Below the pieces are notes generated by a model, which made no database searches, had not been told where the DNA came from, and saw only the letters and a list, made by a program, of their open reading frames with translations. DNA of 64,000 nt, from the NCBI RefSeq assembly GCF_014712675.1, contig NZ_JACXSI010000070.1, positions 45,911 to 109,910 on the forward strand, given 5' to 3'. Positions 1 through 9,002 of the stretch are shown here, piece after piece. The position numbers were made by a program, and so were the translations under genes. How positions within the stretch are numbered: the first letter of the stretch is position 1; each line of letters opens with the position of its first letter. This DNA is from Peribacillus faecalis. GTDB lineage: Bacteria; Bacillota; Bacilli; Bacillales; DSM-1321.

Positions 1-1900
1 CATCGGTAATGACCGGACTCACTAAATGAGGGATATGATTGTATGGAGCAAGTTCAACCATTTTCGGGTCAATTAACAGCAGTTTAACCTCTTGCGGAGT
101 CGCCTTATATAAAAGACTGACAAGCATTGAGTTAATGCAGACACTTTTCCCTGACCCCGTTGCTCCTGCGATCAAACCGTGCGGCATCTTTCTTAAATCC
201 GTGACAATGGGCTGTCCTGTAATATCTAATCCGAGCGCTACTGTCAATGGCGAACCACTGTCTTTGAAAGAATCGCTCTCCAATATTTCTCGGAGAAAGA
301 CCGGACGACTTTTTCTGTTCGGAATCTCTATGCCGATTGTGTGTTTTCCCGGAATTGGAGCTTCTATTCGGATATCCTGGGCTGCAAGGCATAATTTAAT
401 ATCATCTGCCAGATTAGTAATTTTATTGACCTTCACACCCGGTTCCGGCTGAATTTCAAACTGCGTAACAGCCGGTCCTTGCGTAATGTTGACAACACTC
501 GCTTTAACATTGAAATTAAACAAAGTTTCATTTAAGATTTGTCCCTGCTGGTCCAGCCACTCATTATCTTGTTCAGCTTGCACAGAAGGAGAAAGATAAT
601 TTATGCTTGGAAATTGATAGTAGGGAGCAGGTTCTTCTTCTTGTTCAGCGCCATTAAAAACAACAGGTTCTTCGCTTATGCCGGCAGGCTCAGTTTCTAT
701 CGTTTTTTTTTCATGCTTCTTTTGCTCTTGCTTCTTTAGCAGCTTCGCTTTGTCTTGACGAAGCATCACAACATTGAAAGGTATTTGCTTGCGTTTACGT
801 TCCTCAGGGGCACGCGGAGCCGATTGATTCTCTTGCTCCGGCACCTCATCGGCCGTTTCATTTACCGCAATTGTTTCTGTCTGAAGTAACATGTCGGTTG
901 AAGCCGCTGTCTCTTCATGAGCTTTCTCAACAATCACAGCATTTTCAGTAATCTCTTCTATTTCCGCTTCAGCAGCTGCTTCAATGATTGTTTCTTCCAC
1001 TATTTCAGCCGGCTTCTCCGCAGCAATAGTGATTTCCTCGTGTAAAGGAATTATCTCCTCAGCAGAAACAGTGATTTCCTCATGAGTAGGAATCTTCTCC
1101 TTAACAGACTCAAAATTATCCTCTTCTAGATTACGCACCTCTACCGGCTCCGAAATAATCGGCTCCACTGGTTCTGTACGGATTACCGTTGGCGAAACTT
1201 CTTCTTTTCCAATTGAATCAGCAGCGATAACTGCCGGGTCTTTCTTGCGGAAAAATGCCGGTATATCTGTATCAGCGCTTGTTCCCTCAATAGGATATTT
1301 CTCTTCTGCTCCTCTTGCAAAACCAGTATGGATGAACTCCGAGTGCCGGTTTTTACGATTCAGTTCAAATTCTAACGAGTCCTCATGTTCCTCGTGTATT
1401 GGACGTTTCTGAAATCCGTAGACAGGAGAAGGTATTTCTGTCGGACGAAACGGCCTTTTCCGATCCGGGCCTGCATTATTCGCAACAGGAGCAGCTTTGT
1501 GGATAGGTACGACTTTTTCATAACTGTCTATAATTGGACGTCCTCCCTTAACACGCACAGGCGGCTGCTGCCCTTTTTTTCTTCTTTCACTTACATTATC
1601 CGGAATGACCGGGAAGCGAAATTCGCCCTTCGGATACTGATAATGAATTTTGGCATCTAGTTCATTTGATGAAGGAGCCTTCTCTTGAAATTGCGGCTTC
1701 CGAAATTCTGTTGTTGTTTGCCTTACAGGTTCATTCTCATCTTTTTTATAAAAGTGGCTTTCATTAATCGTTGTAACTTTAACACCTTGTTTGTGCAACT
1801 TTTGTAAATCTAATTGTTCATCATCGTTTAAAATGATTTCTTCTATTTCATAAATCTCTTCTGATTTAAACCACTGTTTAATTTTACTCAACCATTTCAA
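1..1900 (-). CDS. sftA: DNA translocase SftA, FtsK/SpoIIIE family (C-terminus cut off by window edge)
   Basis: This is the N-terminal ~633 codons of a DNA-pumping ATPase; the rest lies beyond position 1. I read it from the reverse complement. The likely start is TTG at 1900-1898 (protein begins [11 protein letters not shown]), preceded by a weak AAAGAGTGA ribosome site. Residues ~150-480 are a low-complexity, Glu-rich linker with phrases such as HEEITV and EEIIPLHEE repeating. The FtsK beta-type region begins around residue 520, and the Walker A motif GATGSGKS sits near residue 577. No N-terminal membrane segments are visible, which fits SftA, the soluble septum-associated translocase of B. 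subtilis, rather than the membrane-anchored SpoIIIE. SftA helps clear chromosomal DNA from the division septum. The position upstream of ytpQ-ytpP matches B. subtilis ytpT. Confidence 0.88.
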   Translation of the reverse strand, partial: MKWLSKIKQWFKSEEIYEIEEIILNDDEQLDLQKLHKQGVKVTTINESHFYKKDENEPVRQTTTEFRKPQFQEKAPSSNELDAKIHYQYPKGEFRFPVIPDNVSERRKKGQQPPVRVKGGRPIIDSYEKVVPIHKAAPVANNAGPDRKRPFRPTEIPSPVYGFQKRPIHEEHEDSLEFELNRKNRHSEFIHTGFARGAEEKYPIEGTSADTDIPAFFRKKDPAVIAADSIGKEEVSPTVIRTEPVEPIISEPVEVRNLEEDNFESVKEKIPTHEEITVSAEEIIPLHEEITIAAEKPAEIVEETIIEAAAEAEIEEITENAVIVEKAHEETAASTDMLLQTETIAVNETADEVPEQENQSAPRAPEERKRKQIPFNVVMLRQDKAKLLKKQEQKKHEKKTIETEPAGISEEPVVFNGAEQEEEPAPYYQFPSINYLSPSVQAEQDNEWLDQQGQILNETLFNFNVKASVVNITQGPAVTQFEIQPEPGVKVNKITNLADDIKLCLAAQDIRIEAPIPGKHTIGIEIPNRKSRPVFLREILESDSFKDSGSPLTVALGLDITGQPIVTDLRKMPHGLIAGATGSGKSVCINSMLVSLLYKATPQEVKLLLIDPKMVELAPYNHIPHLVSPVITD

Positions 1901-2013
1901 GTAAATCACTCTTTCTAATAACTAATCATCATTATTTTATTTTAACAGCATTTTAATAAATATGAAGCAAAATCAGAGGATTTACAGAAGATTCTCTCGT
2001 TTGTATTCAGAAA

Positions 2014-2063
2014 TAATAAAAAGGACCTATCCAAAAAAGCTTATACTGCTTTTGAATAGACCC
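2014..2063 (-). terminator. Intrinsic terminator after ytpQ
   Basis: On the minus strand GGTCTATTCAAAA pairs with TTTTTTGGATAGGTCC (imperfect, G-U pairs) and is followed by TTTTTATT. It lies 20-70 bases past the ytpQ stop and separates that unit from sftA. Confidence 0.75.
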
Positions 2064-2085
2064 TTAATGCTATAAAAAGTTTCTG

Positions 2086-2895
2086 TTATTTCGATTCGTC
2101 TACTTTATTTTTTCCTAAAATAAAGATTGGATTTAGTTTTTCATCTTCATAAATGAAGGACAGTGCTGTAATAGGCACATGACCGCTCGCAAAAAAGCTC
2201 ATACACATTTGCGCAAGCACATCATAGCCGACGTTATTGCGAATATCTGCAACAATACACACATCTCCATGAGGAACCGCAACAGCCATTTCGCCTTTGA
2301 CCTGTTCTCTCATGCTCTTTAGCCATTGTTTATTCAGCACTTTACTGGCATCGTATCCATCCTTTGTGCTGACAAAATAAAAAATATTGTCCCCAACAGA
2401 ATCACTCACCGTTTGTGTAGACAACTTCAATAAATTTTGCTGCGCTGCTTCCGTTACTTTCGATTGAACCCAACCGCTATCTTTCATTAGCCGCTGATCA
2501 ATTAAACGATACGTATTCCCTAAGTCCAGTGCATAATAAATTCTTGTTTCTGCTGTATGTTCGTCTGTGACAAACTCCGAACCATCTTGACTAGCAGCAG
2601 GAAACGAAGTACTGCGAATAACCGGATAAATGTGCTCTTCCATTCCTTGCAGACTAACCTGACTGCCCATCACTTCCAAAGCCTCTTTCACATAATAAAC
2701 TGTTTCATCAATTGCCCGCTGTTCTGCCACTTCCGCTTTTGCCACAATAGGTGGAAGCGAGATTGTAATGCCTTTCTTTGTAGCTGTATTCTCTACACGC
2801 AATTCTTCTTTTTCTTTATTGTAATCAAAGGAAAAATCATAACCTTTCAGCTTGTCGCACAGAATTTCCTTCATTCTCTTGTTTGTCATCTTCAT
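2086..2895 (-). CDS. ytpQ: DUF1444 family protein YtpQ
   Basis: A 269-residue soluble protein of the DUF1444/YtpQ family, whose function is unknown. The start ATG at 2895 follows AAGGAGAG. There is no signal peptide or membrane segment. The chain is acidic and mixed alpha/beta, with a central stretch around residues 95-130 (VIRSTSFP, YALDLGNTYRLI) and a C-terminal part ending in IFILGKNKVDESK. It lies 54 bases downstream of ytpP, on the same strand and followed by a terminator, so ytpP-ytpQ is probably one transcription unit, as in B. subtilis. The identification rests on family resemblance plus synteny; I infer no activity. Confidence 0.82.
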   Translation of the reverse strand: MKMTNKRMKEILCDKLKGYDFSFDYNKEKEELRVENTATKKGITISLPPIVAKAEVAEQRAIDETVYYVKEALEVMGSQVSLQGMEEHIYPVIRSTSFPAASQDGSEFVTDEHTAETRIYYALDLGNTYRLIDQRLMKDSGWVQSKVTEAAQQNLLKLSTQTVSDSVGDNIFYFVSTKDGYDASKVLNKQWLKSMREQVKGEMAVAVPHGDVCIVADIRNNVGYDVLAQMCMSFFASGHVPITALSFIYEDEKLNPIFILGKNKVDESK

Positions 2896-2948
2896 ATATA
2901 TCTCTCCTTAAAAGGAAGAACAGTCACTTCAGCTGCTTACACTTTTTC

Positions 2949-3260
2949 TTATAATGCCTTCAAGAAATTCTCAATTTCTTCTTTTGTCTTTCTATCTTTA
3001 CTTACAAATCGGCCCAGTTCTGTTCCTTTTTCATAGGCGATAAAACTTGGGATGCCGAAAACATCGCTTTCTGCACAAACTTCAATGAACTCATCACGAT
3101 CTACATAGATAAAAGTGAATTGTGAAAACTCGTTTTCAACTTCCGGCATAAACGGTTCGATAAATCGGCAATCCGGACACCAGTCGGCAGAAAATAAAAA
3201 TACAACCTTTTCGTTATTTTTTAACTCATTGAACTGCTCAATACTTTCTAACTTTTTCAT
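2949..3260 (-). CDS. ytpP: Thioredoxin-like protein YtpP
   Basis: A 103-residue single-domain thioredoxin fold protein. The redox motif WCPDC is at residues 27-31, where classical thioredoxin has WCGPC. A cis-proline loop GIPSF lies near residue 74. It has no signal peptide, so it should act in the cytoplasm as a thiol-disulfide oxidoreductase; the substrate is unknown. The ATG at 3260 is preceded by GGAGGTTATT. It is upstream of ytpQ in the same orientation. One copy of the interspersed repeat family lies upstream in the opposite orientation (3335-3580), so the promoter must lie between ~3261 and 3334 or inside that repeat. Confidence 0.87.
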   Translation of the reverse strand: MKKLESIEQFNELKNNEKVVFLFSADWCPDCRFIEPFMPEVENEFSQFTFIYVDRDEFIEVCAESDVFGIPSFIAYEKGTELGRFVSKDRKTKEEIENFLKAL

Positions 3261-3612
3261 GTATTAAATAACCTCCATAGTCACATAGTCATATTATTTT
3301 ATATTTATCTAATCATAGCAAAGATCATTAATTAGAAAAACCGTCACCAATCCTTTTTGGTGGGGCACATACCCAAGAATCAGCAATATTTTCGAATGAT
3401 TGGCTTCTTTAAATATAATGCTAATCAAAAAGGAGACATGCGGGAGGACTAAGATGAATCACACAAGAAACCCGCCTTTGGTTTCTTGGGGGAGACAGCT
3501 TAGGACCGAGCATGGCAGGTGTAAGGTTAGACAGCTATCTAAGTTCAAAAATATATGTTTTCTTATTTTTTGAAAAACAAGCGGAAAGAAAAATCTTTTC
3601 TCTCCACCCGAT
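3261..3612. other. Gene-free stretch between ytpP and the lipoprotein gene
   Basis: Almost entirely occupied by repeat copy 1. The remaining ~70 bases next to ytpP are AT-rich and should hold its promoter. At 3582-3604 a weak A/T-rich hairpin (GGAAAGAAAA with TTTTCTCTCC) could help terminate the lipoprotein transcript. I see no coding potential. Confidence 0.5.
3335..3580 (+). repeat. Interspersed hairpin repeat, copy 1 (short form)
   Basis: Complete short form. The head is GAAAAACCGTCACC; the long stem pairs CCTTTTTGG with AATCAAAAAGG; the core stem ACATGC...GCATGG encloses hairpin CAAGAAACC/GGTTTCTTG (3474-3498); the tail is GGTGTAAGGTTAGACAGC, and a last stem pairs TTCAAAAA with TTTTTTGAA. 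The loop between the two arms of the long stem (3362-3422) is unrelated in sequence to that of other copies. This is the only headed copy that does not follow the stop of a gene on its own strand; it lies between ytpP and the lipoprotein gene, both minus strand. Confidence 0.85.
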
Positions 3613-4125
3613 TCATTGTTGTTCAATTGAATTGGCGATTTTCATCAATTGCTCGCCGTAGTTTGCCAGTCGGCTCGTTTTCGTTTGAGTAGTAATTTTC
3701 ACCCCGCCGATGCCGACAGTCAGTTCATACGTATTTTCATCGATTTCCTTCAAACCAGCATAACCGACCTTTTTCGTTGCTTCAAACGTTTCCAACTCTA
3801 TATAATCAGCAGCATTTTGTTTAATTAAGTCAAGCTGAAGCGTGCTATCGGCCCCTTCATTAGGATTTATAAAAAGAAGAATTGTATCTCCCTTATAATG
3901 AAGCGTCAGATTATATTCATCCTCTTCTTCTATGTCATAACCAGAAGGCAAGTAGAACTTTGTATCTCCGTTGATTGTATTCGTAGCTTCAGGCGTTTCC
4001 TCAAATGCACGCTCCGCTGCTTCCACTGCCTCTATCTTTTCTTCATTTATATCTGATGAACAGCCATACATAAAAAGCATCAGAACATTTAACAACAAAA
4101 ATATATTAATCGAACTTCGCCTCAT
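3613..4125 (-). CDS. Putative lipoprotein of unknown function
   Basis: A 170-residue exported protein. Residues 1-21 are a signal peptide (MRRS, then a Leu/Phe/Met-rich core) ending in MYGC, a slightly unusual lipobox; Cys22 would be lipidated and anchor the protein on the outer face of the membrane. The mature chain is acidic, first helical (EEKIEAVEAAERAFEE), then a beta-rich domain. The ATG at 4125 follows AGGTGG, 27 bases after the DUF84 gene, so ytoP, the DUF84 gene and this gene look like one minus-strand operon. I do not recognise the family. Confidence 0.78.
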   Translation of the reverse strand: MRRSSINIFLLLNVLMLFMYGCSSDINEEKIEAVEAAERAFEETPEATNTINGDTKFYLPSGYDIEEEDEYNLTLHYKGDTILLFINPNEGADSTLQLDLIKQNAADYIELETFEATKKVGYAGLKEIDENTYELTVGIGGVKITTQTKTSRLANYGEQLMKIANSIEQQ

Positions 4126-4152
4126 TACTCGGGTCCACCTTTACCATCTCTT

Positions 4153-4671
4153 TTAAATTTTTCCGCTTTCACGATAACGATATTGGCCAATTAGCATCTG
4201 CATAATATGCACAAACATTTGTCTTCTGGAAACCGCTTCTCTTGTAAAGACCCCAATTGCACCTTCCTTATGGCGGACATTATTTTGTTTCGTATAATCA
4301 TCCATCACAGGGCCGAGCTCTTCTCCATTCATCAGACGCTCCGCAACATCAGCAGGCACCTTAATTCTTGCCCCTCCGGCAATAATAGGCTCCTCACCTT
4401 CAACTGCCAACGCTCCCCAATTACATAGAAATAAGCCGTATGGAGTTTGTACAACGCCTCCTTCTAGTCCAATGCCAATTTGAGCACCGGCAGCCAAACG
4501 GGAAGCTTTCGCTCTGTTAATTGCACCTTCAATTGTTTCTTCATCGGAAAACGGCTGATCCGATACTCCCGAAGGTACATCTACCGGTATAACCGAATTC
4601 GCTTCGTTTATAAAGCAATCTCTCACCGCTTCTACCTTTGCGGGATTCTTGCTGCCTATCGCTATCTTCAT
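4153..4671 (-). CDS. DUF84 / YjjX-family inosine-xanthosine triphosphatase
   Basis: A 172-residue protein starting MKIAIGSKNPAKVEAV, the N-terminal signature of the NTPase_I-T (DUF84, YjjX) family. Later motifs are QPFSDEETIEGAINRA and IGIGLEGGV, which resemble the ITPase/Maf fold active-site region. Members hydrolyse non-canonical purine nucleoside triphosphates (ITP, XTP), a house-cleaning role that keeps deaminated bases out of nucleic acids. The length is typical of the family. The ATG at 4671 is preceded by GAAGGGATT. The gene starts 20 bases after the ytoP stop. Assignment to the family is firm; substrate is by analogy. Confidence 0.83.
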   Translation of the reverse strand: MKIAIGSKNPAKVEAVRDCFINEANSVIPVDVPSGVSDQPFSDEETIEGAINRAKASRLAAGAQIGIGLEGGVVQTPYGLFLCNWGALAVEGEEPIIAGGARIKVPADVAERLMNGEELGPVMDDYTKQNNVRHKEGAIGVFTREAVSRRQMFVHIMQMLIGQYRYRESGKI

Positions 4672-4691
4672 TACTGAAATAATCCCTTCAC

Positions 4692-5765
4692 TTAAGCATT
4701 GCTTCTGATCGTGTCTACAGTTGTACGATCACATTTTTTCACTAGTGTAATCAGCATTTCCTTCGCTGCTTCATAATCATCGACAGAAATGATTGCTGCA
4801 TGCGTATGCACATAACGAGAGCAAACACCCACAAATGCACTCGGAACTCCTTCATTGCTGATGTGTACACGTCCTGCATCCGTTCCGCCTTGAGAAACGA
4901 AGTATTGATACGGAATGTTATTACTTTCTACTGTATCCAATACAAATTCTCTCATACCTTTATGCGTTATCATCGAACGGTCCATGATGCGAAGTAATGC
5001 GCCTTTTCCAAGTTGGCCGAACACATCCTTGTTCCCGCTCATATCATTCGCAGGACTGCAATCAAGCGCAAAGTAAATATCCGGCTTAATTAAGTTCGCT
5101 GCCGTTTGCGCACCTCTTAGACCAACCTCTTCTTGAACAGTCGCTCCTGAATATAAAATATTCGGCAATGTTTCGCCATGAGTTTCTTTCAGAAGCTCAA
5201 TTGCCAATCCGCATCCAAGTCGATTATCCCAAGCCTTCGCCATAATCTTTTTATTATTCGCCATTGGTGTAAACGGACAAATCGGCACAATTTGCTGTCC
5301 AGGCTTAATACCAATCGCCTTAGCATCTTCTGCATCATCGGCACCGATATCAATCAGCATATTTTTAACATCCATTGGCTTCGAACGCTGAGATTCATCT
5401 AGTAAATGAGGGGGAATAGATGCAATAACACCGATAACCGGCCCATTATCTGTTATAATTTGAACCCTTTGTGCCAATAGCACTTGGCTCCACCAGCCGC
5501 CAAGCGTTTGAAAACGAAGCAAGCCATTCGGTGTAATCGATGTCACCATAAAACCAACTTCATCCATGTGGCCGCCAACCATTACAACAGGCCCTTTTTC
5601 ATCGCCCTTTTTGACGCCAAAAATACTCCCTAAGCCATCTTGAACAATTTCATCGCTGTATTTTGTTAATTCCGAACGCATAAATTTTCTTACATCATGT
5701 TCAAATCCCGGAGCACCAGGCAATTCTGTCAATGTTTTATATAACGCTAATGTGTCTTGATTCAT
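4692..5765 (-). CDS. ytoP: M42 family aminopeptidase YtoP
   Basis: A 357-residue metallo-aminopeptidase of family M42 (glutamyl aminopeptidase/endoglucanase-like). Visible metal ligands, in order: GGHMDEVG (His), KAWDNRLGC (Asp), QEEVGLRGA (catalytic Glu plus ligand Glu), ALDCSP (Asp) and VHTHAAII near the C-terminus (His). Family members form large cytoplasmic tetrahedral or dodecameric particles that trim peptides from the N-terminus. The ATG at 5765 follows GAGGAGCGGG. First gene of a minus-strand operon with the DUF84 and lipoprotein genes. Synteny with B. subtilis ytpP-ytoP supports the symbol. Confidence 0.9.
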   Translation of the reverse strand: MNQDTLALYKTLTELPGAPGFEHDVRKFMRSELTKYSDEIVQDGLGSIFGVKKGDEKGPVVMVGGHMDEVGFMVTSITPNGLLRFQTLGGWWSQVLLAQRVQIITDNGPVIGVIASIPPHLLDESQRSKPMDVKNMLIDIGADDAEDAKAIGIKPGQQIVPICPFTPMANNKKIMAKAWDNRLGCGLAIELLKETHGETLPNILYSGATVQEEVGLRGAQTAANLIKPDIYFALDCSPANDMSGNKDVFGQLGKGALLRIMDRSMITHKGMREFVLDTVESNNIPYQYFVSQGGTDAGRVHISNEGVPSAFVGVCSRYVHTHAAIISVDDYEAAKEMLITLVKKCDRTTVDTIRSNA

Positions 5766-5972
5766 AATCCCGCTCCTCTTTTTAAGTTTTTTCTGCCATA
5801 TGTAACATTTCTATTTTACCGAAACTTAAAGAACACTACCACATTTTAAAACTTTAATGGTTTTTCGAACTTTTGAAATCATATGTCGTACTTAAATTGA
5901 AGTTCCAATATGACTCCTATATACTAATTATTAATATTGGATTTTTATTAAATGAGCAAGGAGGTATATACA

Positions 5973-6284
5973 ATGAAATTGCGCGATTTGGCAATCGGAG
6001 CTGTAATCGGGTTTGCTTGCGGCTATGCGGCAAAAACATTAATCAGCAATAACCAACTGCAATCACCGGATGATATTTTAGATGCTGTTAAACGCAAAAT
6101 GAATGAAACAGGAAAAGTCATCGGCTCTTGGATTTTAATGACGCCGGAGCCGTTCGAAAAAAATGGATTGCAGACAAATGTCTTTAAGGGCGGATTGACA
6201 AGAATATTAGACGGCGAACAAAAACAGTATGAATTTTTCGCCGATGCAAAAACCGGCACAGTAGTCGAGATGGTGGAGCAATAG
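5973..6284 (+). CDS. ytzB: PepSY-domain membrane-anchored protein YtzB
   Basis: A 103-residue protein with an N-terminal membrane segment (residues ~5-23, LAIGAVIGFACGYAAKTLI) and a PepSY-like domain (residues ~35-103) ending in a strand typical of the fold. PepSY domains often act as protease inhibitors or propeptides, but the function here is unknown. An upstream in-frame ATG exists at 5952, but AAGGAGG at 5959-5965 sits correctly for the ATG at 5973, so I chose that start. It follows ytoP divergently, as in B. subtilis. Repeat copy 2 begins 2 bases after the stop. Confidence 0.78.
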   Translation: MKLRDLAIGAVIGFACGYAAKTLISNNQLQSPDDILDAVKRKMNETGKVIGSWILMTPEPFEKNGLQTNVFKGGLTRILDGEQKQYEFFADAKTGTVVEMVEQ

Positions 6285-6286
6285 AG

Positions 6287-6740
6287 AAAAACCGTTACCG
6301 GTCCTTTTTCATTTTTGATATCACTCCTTGATTTTTCTTCAATGGAAAAGGAGCCATGTGGGAACCAAATGCGGAAGCGGCCCGTTCAGCCCCGACTAGC
6401 ATAAGACGAATCACGCAGGAAATTGTAAAATTTTCGGAGTGATTTGGCTTATGACCTCGAGGGGCTGGCCGCTGCAGCTAGACAAGGACTAAGTAGGAAC
6501 AGCGACTAAGAACGCTACGTCCTGTAGCAACTTCGCTGTGACTCTCATCGTGAGAGGCCACACAAGAAACCCGGTTTTGGTTTATTGGGTGGGATGCAAG
6601 TAATGAACATCGGCTAAAGACGCCACGTCCTGTGGCAACGCCGATATGACCTACATCCTGTTGGCCTCCTAGCATGACAGGTATATGGTTAGACAGCTAT
6701 CTAAGTATAGAAATATAAACTTCTTATCTTTTTAGAAAAC
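6287..6740 (+). repeat. Interspersed hairpin repeat, copy 2 (long composite form)
   Basis: Begins 2 bases after the ytzB stop. Order of parts: head; long stem (GGTCCTTTTTCATT...AATGGAAAAGGAGCC); GCGGAAGCGGCCCG; a large hairpin cassette bounded by AGCCCC/GGGGCT and CATAAG/CTTATG (6395-6470); a C-type hairpin cassette (6500-6559); the core hairpin CAAGAAACC/GGTTTATTG (6563-6590); a D-type hairpin cassette (6608-6670); and the tail with GGTTAGACAGC. It is the best copy for seeing that the optional cassettes are inserted inside the short form. Confidence 0.85.
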
Positions 6741-6741
6741 T

Positions 6742-6866
6742 TGCCTTTGACAAGCCTGATAAGGCGCAGTCAAAGGTCTAGTTGCACTTATACTATAAAC
6801 TTTAAATTGGTGACTACGTCGAAGAATCTTCCACCTTGTTGCCAATTTATATACTAAAGTGCGGCA
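6742..6866 (+). other. Two nested stem-loops of unknown type after repeat copy 2
   Basis: Stem 1: CCTTTGAC (from 6744) pairs with GTCAAAGG and encloses GCCT/AGGC. Stem 2: GCACTTATA (from 6784) pairs with TATACTAAAGTGC and encloses AAATTGG/CCAATTT. It could be a further cassette of the repeat family or a small structured RNA. It lies between repeat copy 2 and the terminator shared with trmB. Confidence 0.5.
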
Positions 6867-6880
6867 CCGATCCTTATACA

Positions 6881-6919
6881 AAAAAACACCGCAAGAATCG
6901 CTCCTTGCGGTGTTTTTTA
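6881..6919. terminator. Bidirectional terminator between ytzB/repeat and trmB
   Basis: Perfect stem ACACCGCAAG/CTTGCGGTGT with A-runs on the left and T-runs on the right, so it works in both directions. It serves trmB (minus) and the ytzB-repeat transcript (plus). Confidence 0.85.
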
Positions 6920-6921
6920 TC

Positions 6922-7563
6922 TTACTTCGTAAATTGTGCTTCCACTCTATAGATGCGACTTCCCTTTTTCGAAAACTTCTCTTCATATTCTGTCATAATA
7001 TTGGTTTCATCAGCAGTTTGATGAAGATGTAAATTAACATCTTTTAACTTCATGCCATATTGAGACATGCTCACTAATGAATACTGGAATAATCCGCGGT
7101 TATCTGTTTTGAAATGAATTTCGCCTTCAGGGCGTAATATATCTTCATACACATTTAAGAAAGAAGCATATGTTAATCTTCTCTTTTCATGACGGTTTTT
7201 CGGCCATGGATCAGAGAAATTCAAATATACTTGATCAATTTCGCCTTTTTCAAAGTAATCGCGAAGGTCAACAGCATTAACCGCCATCAGCTTCACGTTC
7301 GGCAGATCCGCTTCAATGAAACGATCAAGCGCATAAACGATGACACTTTCATACGCTTCAATTGCAATATAGTTAATATGAGGGTTCATTTGCGCCATTC
7401 CTGCAATGAAGCGTCCTTTTCCACTGCCTACCTCGATATGGATCGGATTGTCATTGCCGAATACCTCTTTCCAGCGTCCTTTATGGTCTTCCGGATTTCT
7501 CACAACAAATTGCGGATGTGCATCCAATTTATCTTTTGCCCACGGTTTATATTTTAAACGCAT
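6922..7563 (-). CDS. trmB: tRNA (guanine-N7)-methyltransferase TrmB
   Basis: A 213-residue SAM-dependent methyltransferase that makes m7G46 in the variable loop of tRNA. Motif I is EVGSGKGRF (residues ~42-50). The TrmB signature [15 protein letters not shown] is present near residues 116-130, and the C-terminal YEEKFSKKG motif is intact. Full length. The ATG at 7563 is preceded by GAGGAG. It is divergent from ytzH, as in B. subtilis (ytmQ/ytzH). A strong terminator lies directly at its 3' end. Confidence 0.94.
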   Translation of the reverse strand: MRLKYKPWAKDKLDAHPQFVVRNPEDHKGRWKEVFGNDNPIHIEVGSGKGRFIAGMAQMNPHINYIAIEAYESVIVYALDRFIEADLPNVKLMAVNAVDLRDYFEKGEIDQVYLNFSDPWPKNRHEKRRLTYASFLNVYEDILRPEGEIHFKTDNRGLFQYSLVSMSQYGMKLKDVNLHLHQTADETNIMTEYEEKFSKKGSRIYRVEAQFTK

Positions 7564-7714
7564 AATAGCAACTCCTCGTTCATGTAGTTTTAGTTAATGT
7601 CATGAAAATTCAAAGCAATTAAGCATGAATAGTAACAAACAATTTAAGGCATTCTACAAAAGAAAAGCCCCTGTAATAAGGAGCTTAAGCTTTATTAAGA
7701 AAGGTTGATCATCA

Positions 7715-7993
7715 ATGCCTCTTTCACAACAACATCAAGTAACAATATTAAAAGATATTTTAACGAACCATCAAAGCGATTGCTGCGGCTCGGTGTCTGA
7801 ATGCGAACAAGTTGAACGGCTTGTCAAATCCCTTTTGGCAAACGGACAAGTAAGTCAGCAGATCATTCCGATTTTGAATGAAATCTATACTTACAGCCAA
7901 AGCGGAAAGACAAGCGACAATTTGGATAATCACATTACGACACACCAAAGTCAACTAACTAGCTGGGTTGACTCAATCGATCAATATACTTAA
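7715..7993 (+). CDS. ytzH: YtzH-like small protein
   Basis: A 92-residue soluble, mostly helical protein (MPLSQQHQVTILKDILTNHQ...), recognised as YtzH-like by sequence and by its place between trmB and ytmP. Function is unknown. It carries two Cys early (DCCGSVSECEQ, residues ~23-33). The last four bases overlap the end of convergent ytmP, sharing TTAA, so the two transcripts must overlap at their 3' ends and there is no room for a separate terminator. Confidence 0.75.
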   Translation: MPLSQQHQVTILKDILTNHQSDCCGSVSECEQVERLVKSLLANGQVSQQIIPILNEIYTYSQSGKTSDNLDNHITTHQSQLTSWVDSIDQYT

Positions 7994-8778
7994 TCTTCCT
8001 CTAAAATAGTTTGCAATTGGCTCAGCCAATGGTTCATTTCTTGAAAACGACCTTTTGACTTATGCCACTGGACAGAAGAAATGATTTGGAATATAACATA
8101 CCATTTCATTCTTCTGTTTAACGAATCCGTTAATGGGACCCCATAATTTTCGAGCCATGTGTTCCATTCCTCATGAGGAATATAACAAAAAAGGAGCATG
8201 CCGAGGTCAATTGCCGGATCGGCAATCATGGCTCCATCCCAATCAATTAGAAATAACTGCTCATCTTCCTGAGATAGCAGCCAATTATTATGATTAACGT
8301 CACAATGACAAACAACATATTCATCACATACGATATCTGGCAGCATATTGTCTAATATTTCAACAGCTTTTCTGATGTTTGATATTGAAGAGAGCTCATC
8401 ATCAAGCGAAGTTTTCATATTATCTAAAAGCTGTTCTGGCTTTAACGGAACTTTACCCATTCTTAGAAGCATTGAACGCAGCGGTGCAGATTGATGAATT
8501 TTCCTCAACAATCGAGCGACCATACTGTCCCTCATTTCTTCTTGGGCTAATTCCCGGCCATTAAGCCATCGTTGTGCAGTTATAACATCTCCGCTTTCGA
8601 GTCTCCTTGTCCATACTAGCTTCGGCACGATTCCTTCAGCTGACAAAACAGCTAAAAATGGTGATGAGTTTCGCTTTAAAAAAAGTTTGTTCTCCCCATT
8701 TATTGCTATAAAGGCTTCTCCTGTCGCTCCGCCAGCAGGAACAATTTCCCATTCTTGACCCAATATTTGATCCAACAT
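7990..8778 (-). CDS. ytmP: APH/choline-kinase fold phosphotransferase YtmP
   Basis: A 262-residue kinase of the aminoglycoside phosphotransferase fold. The catalytic loop is HCDVNHNNWLL and the metal-binding motif is LIDWDGAMIADP. An N-terminal nucleotide loop (GGATGEAFIA) and lysine (LFLKRNSS) are visible. The natural substrate is unknown; resistance is not implied. An upstream ATG (8796) lacks a ribosome site, while AAGGTGA precedes the ATG at 8778, which I chose (MLDQILGQEW). A sigma-A-like promoter lies at 8936-8964. It is convergent and overlapping with ytzH. Confidence 0.82.
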   Translation of the reverse strand: MLDQILGQEWEIVPAGGATGEAFIAINGENKLFLKRNSSPFLAVLSAEGIVPKLVWTRRLESGDVITAQRWLNGRELAQEEMRDSMVARLLRKIHQSAPLRSMLLRMGKVPLKPEQLLDNMKTSLDDELSSISNIRKAVEILDNMLPDIVCDEYVVCHCDVNHNNWLLSQEDEQLFLIDWDGAMIADPAIDLGMLLFCYIPHEEWNTWLENYGVPLTDSLNRRMKWYVIFQIISSVQWHKSKGRFQEMNHWLSQLQTILEED

Positions 8779-8935
8779 GGTCACCTTCAATTTCATTCAG
8801 TAGCTTTTTTCATCTATAAAAATGAAAAACCAATCAGGTTCTTCAGAGTAGACAATATAGAATAATATCATATTTTACTAGATTTTAAAACTAAAAGACA
8901 ACTATCGCATTATATGCAATAGACACCTAATCTAG

Positions 8936-8964
8936 ATTTTATGTAAAATGCCCTATTCCGTCAA
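8936..8964 (-). promoter_or_regulatory. Sigma-A-type promoter upstream of ytmP
   Basis: On the minus strand TTGACG (8964-8959), a 17-base spacer, then TAAAAT (8941-8936). It would give a ~150-base 5' UTR for ytmP, with a small GCAT/ATGC hairpin around 8903-8920. Confidence 0.5.
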
Positions 8965-9002
8965 GTAAGTATAAAAAGAAATACTTTACTGAATATACAC
9001 AA

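Noticed and set aside
539-1660. Plus-strand reading frames at the left end of the window
   Set aside because: They are shadows of the sftA reading frame on the minus strand, which is continuous to the window edge and contains the FtsK motifs.
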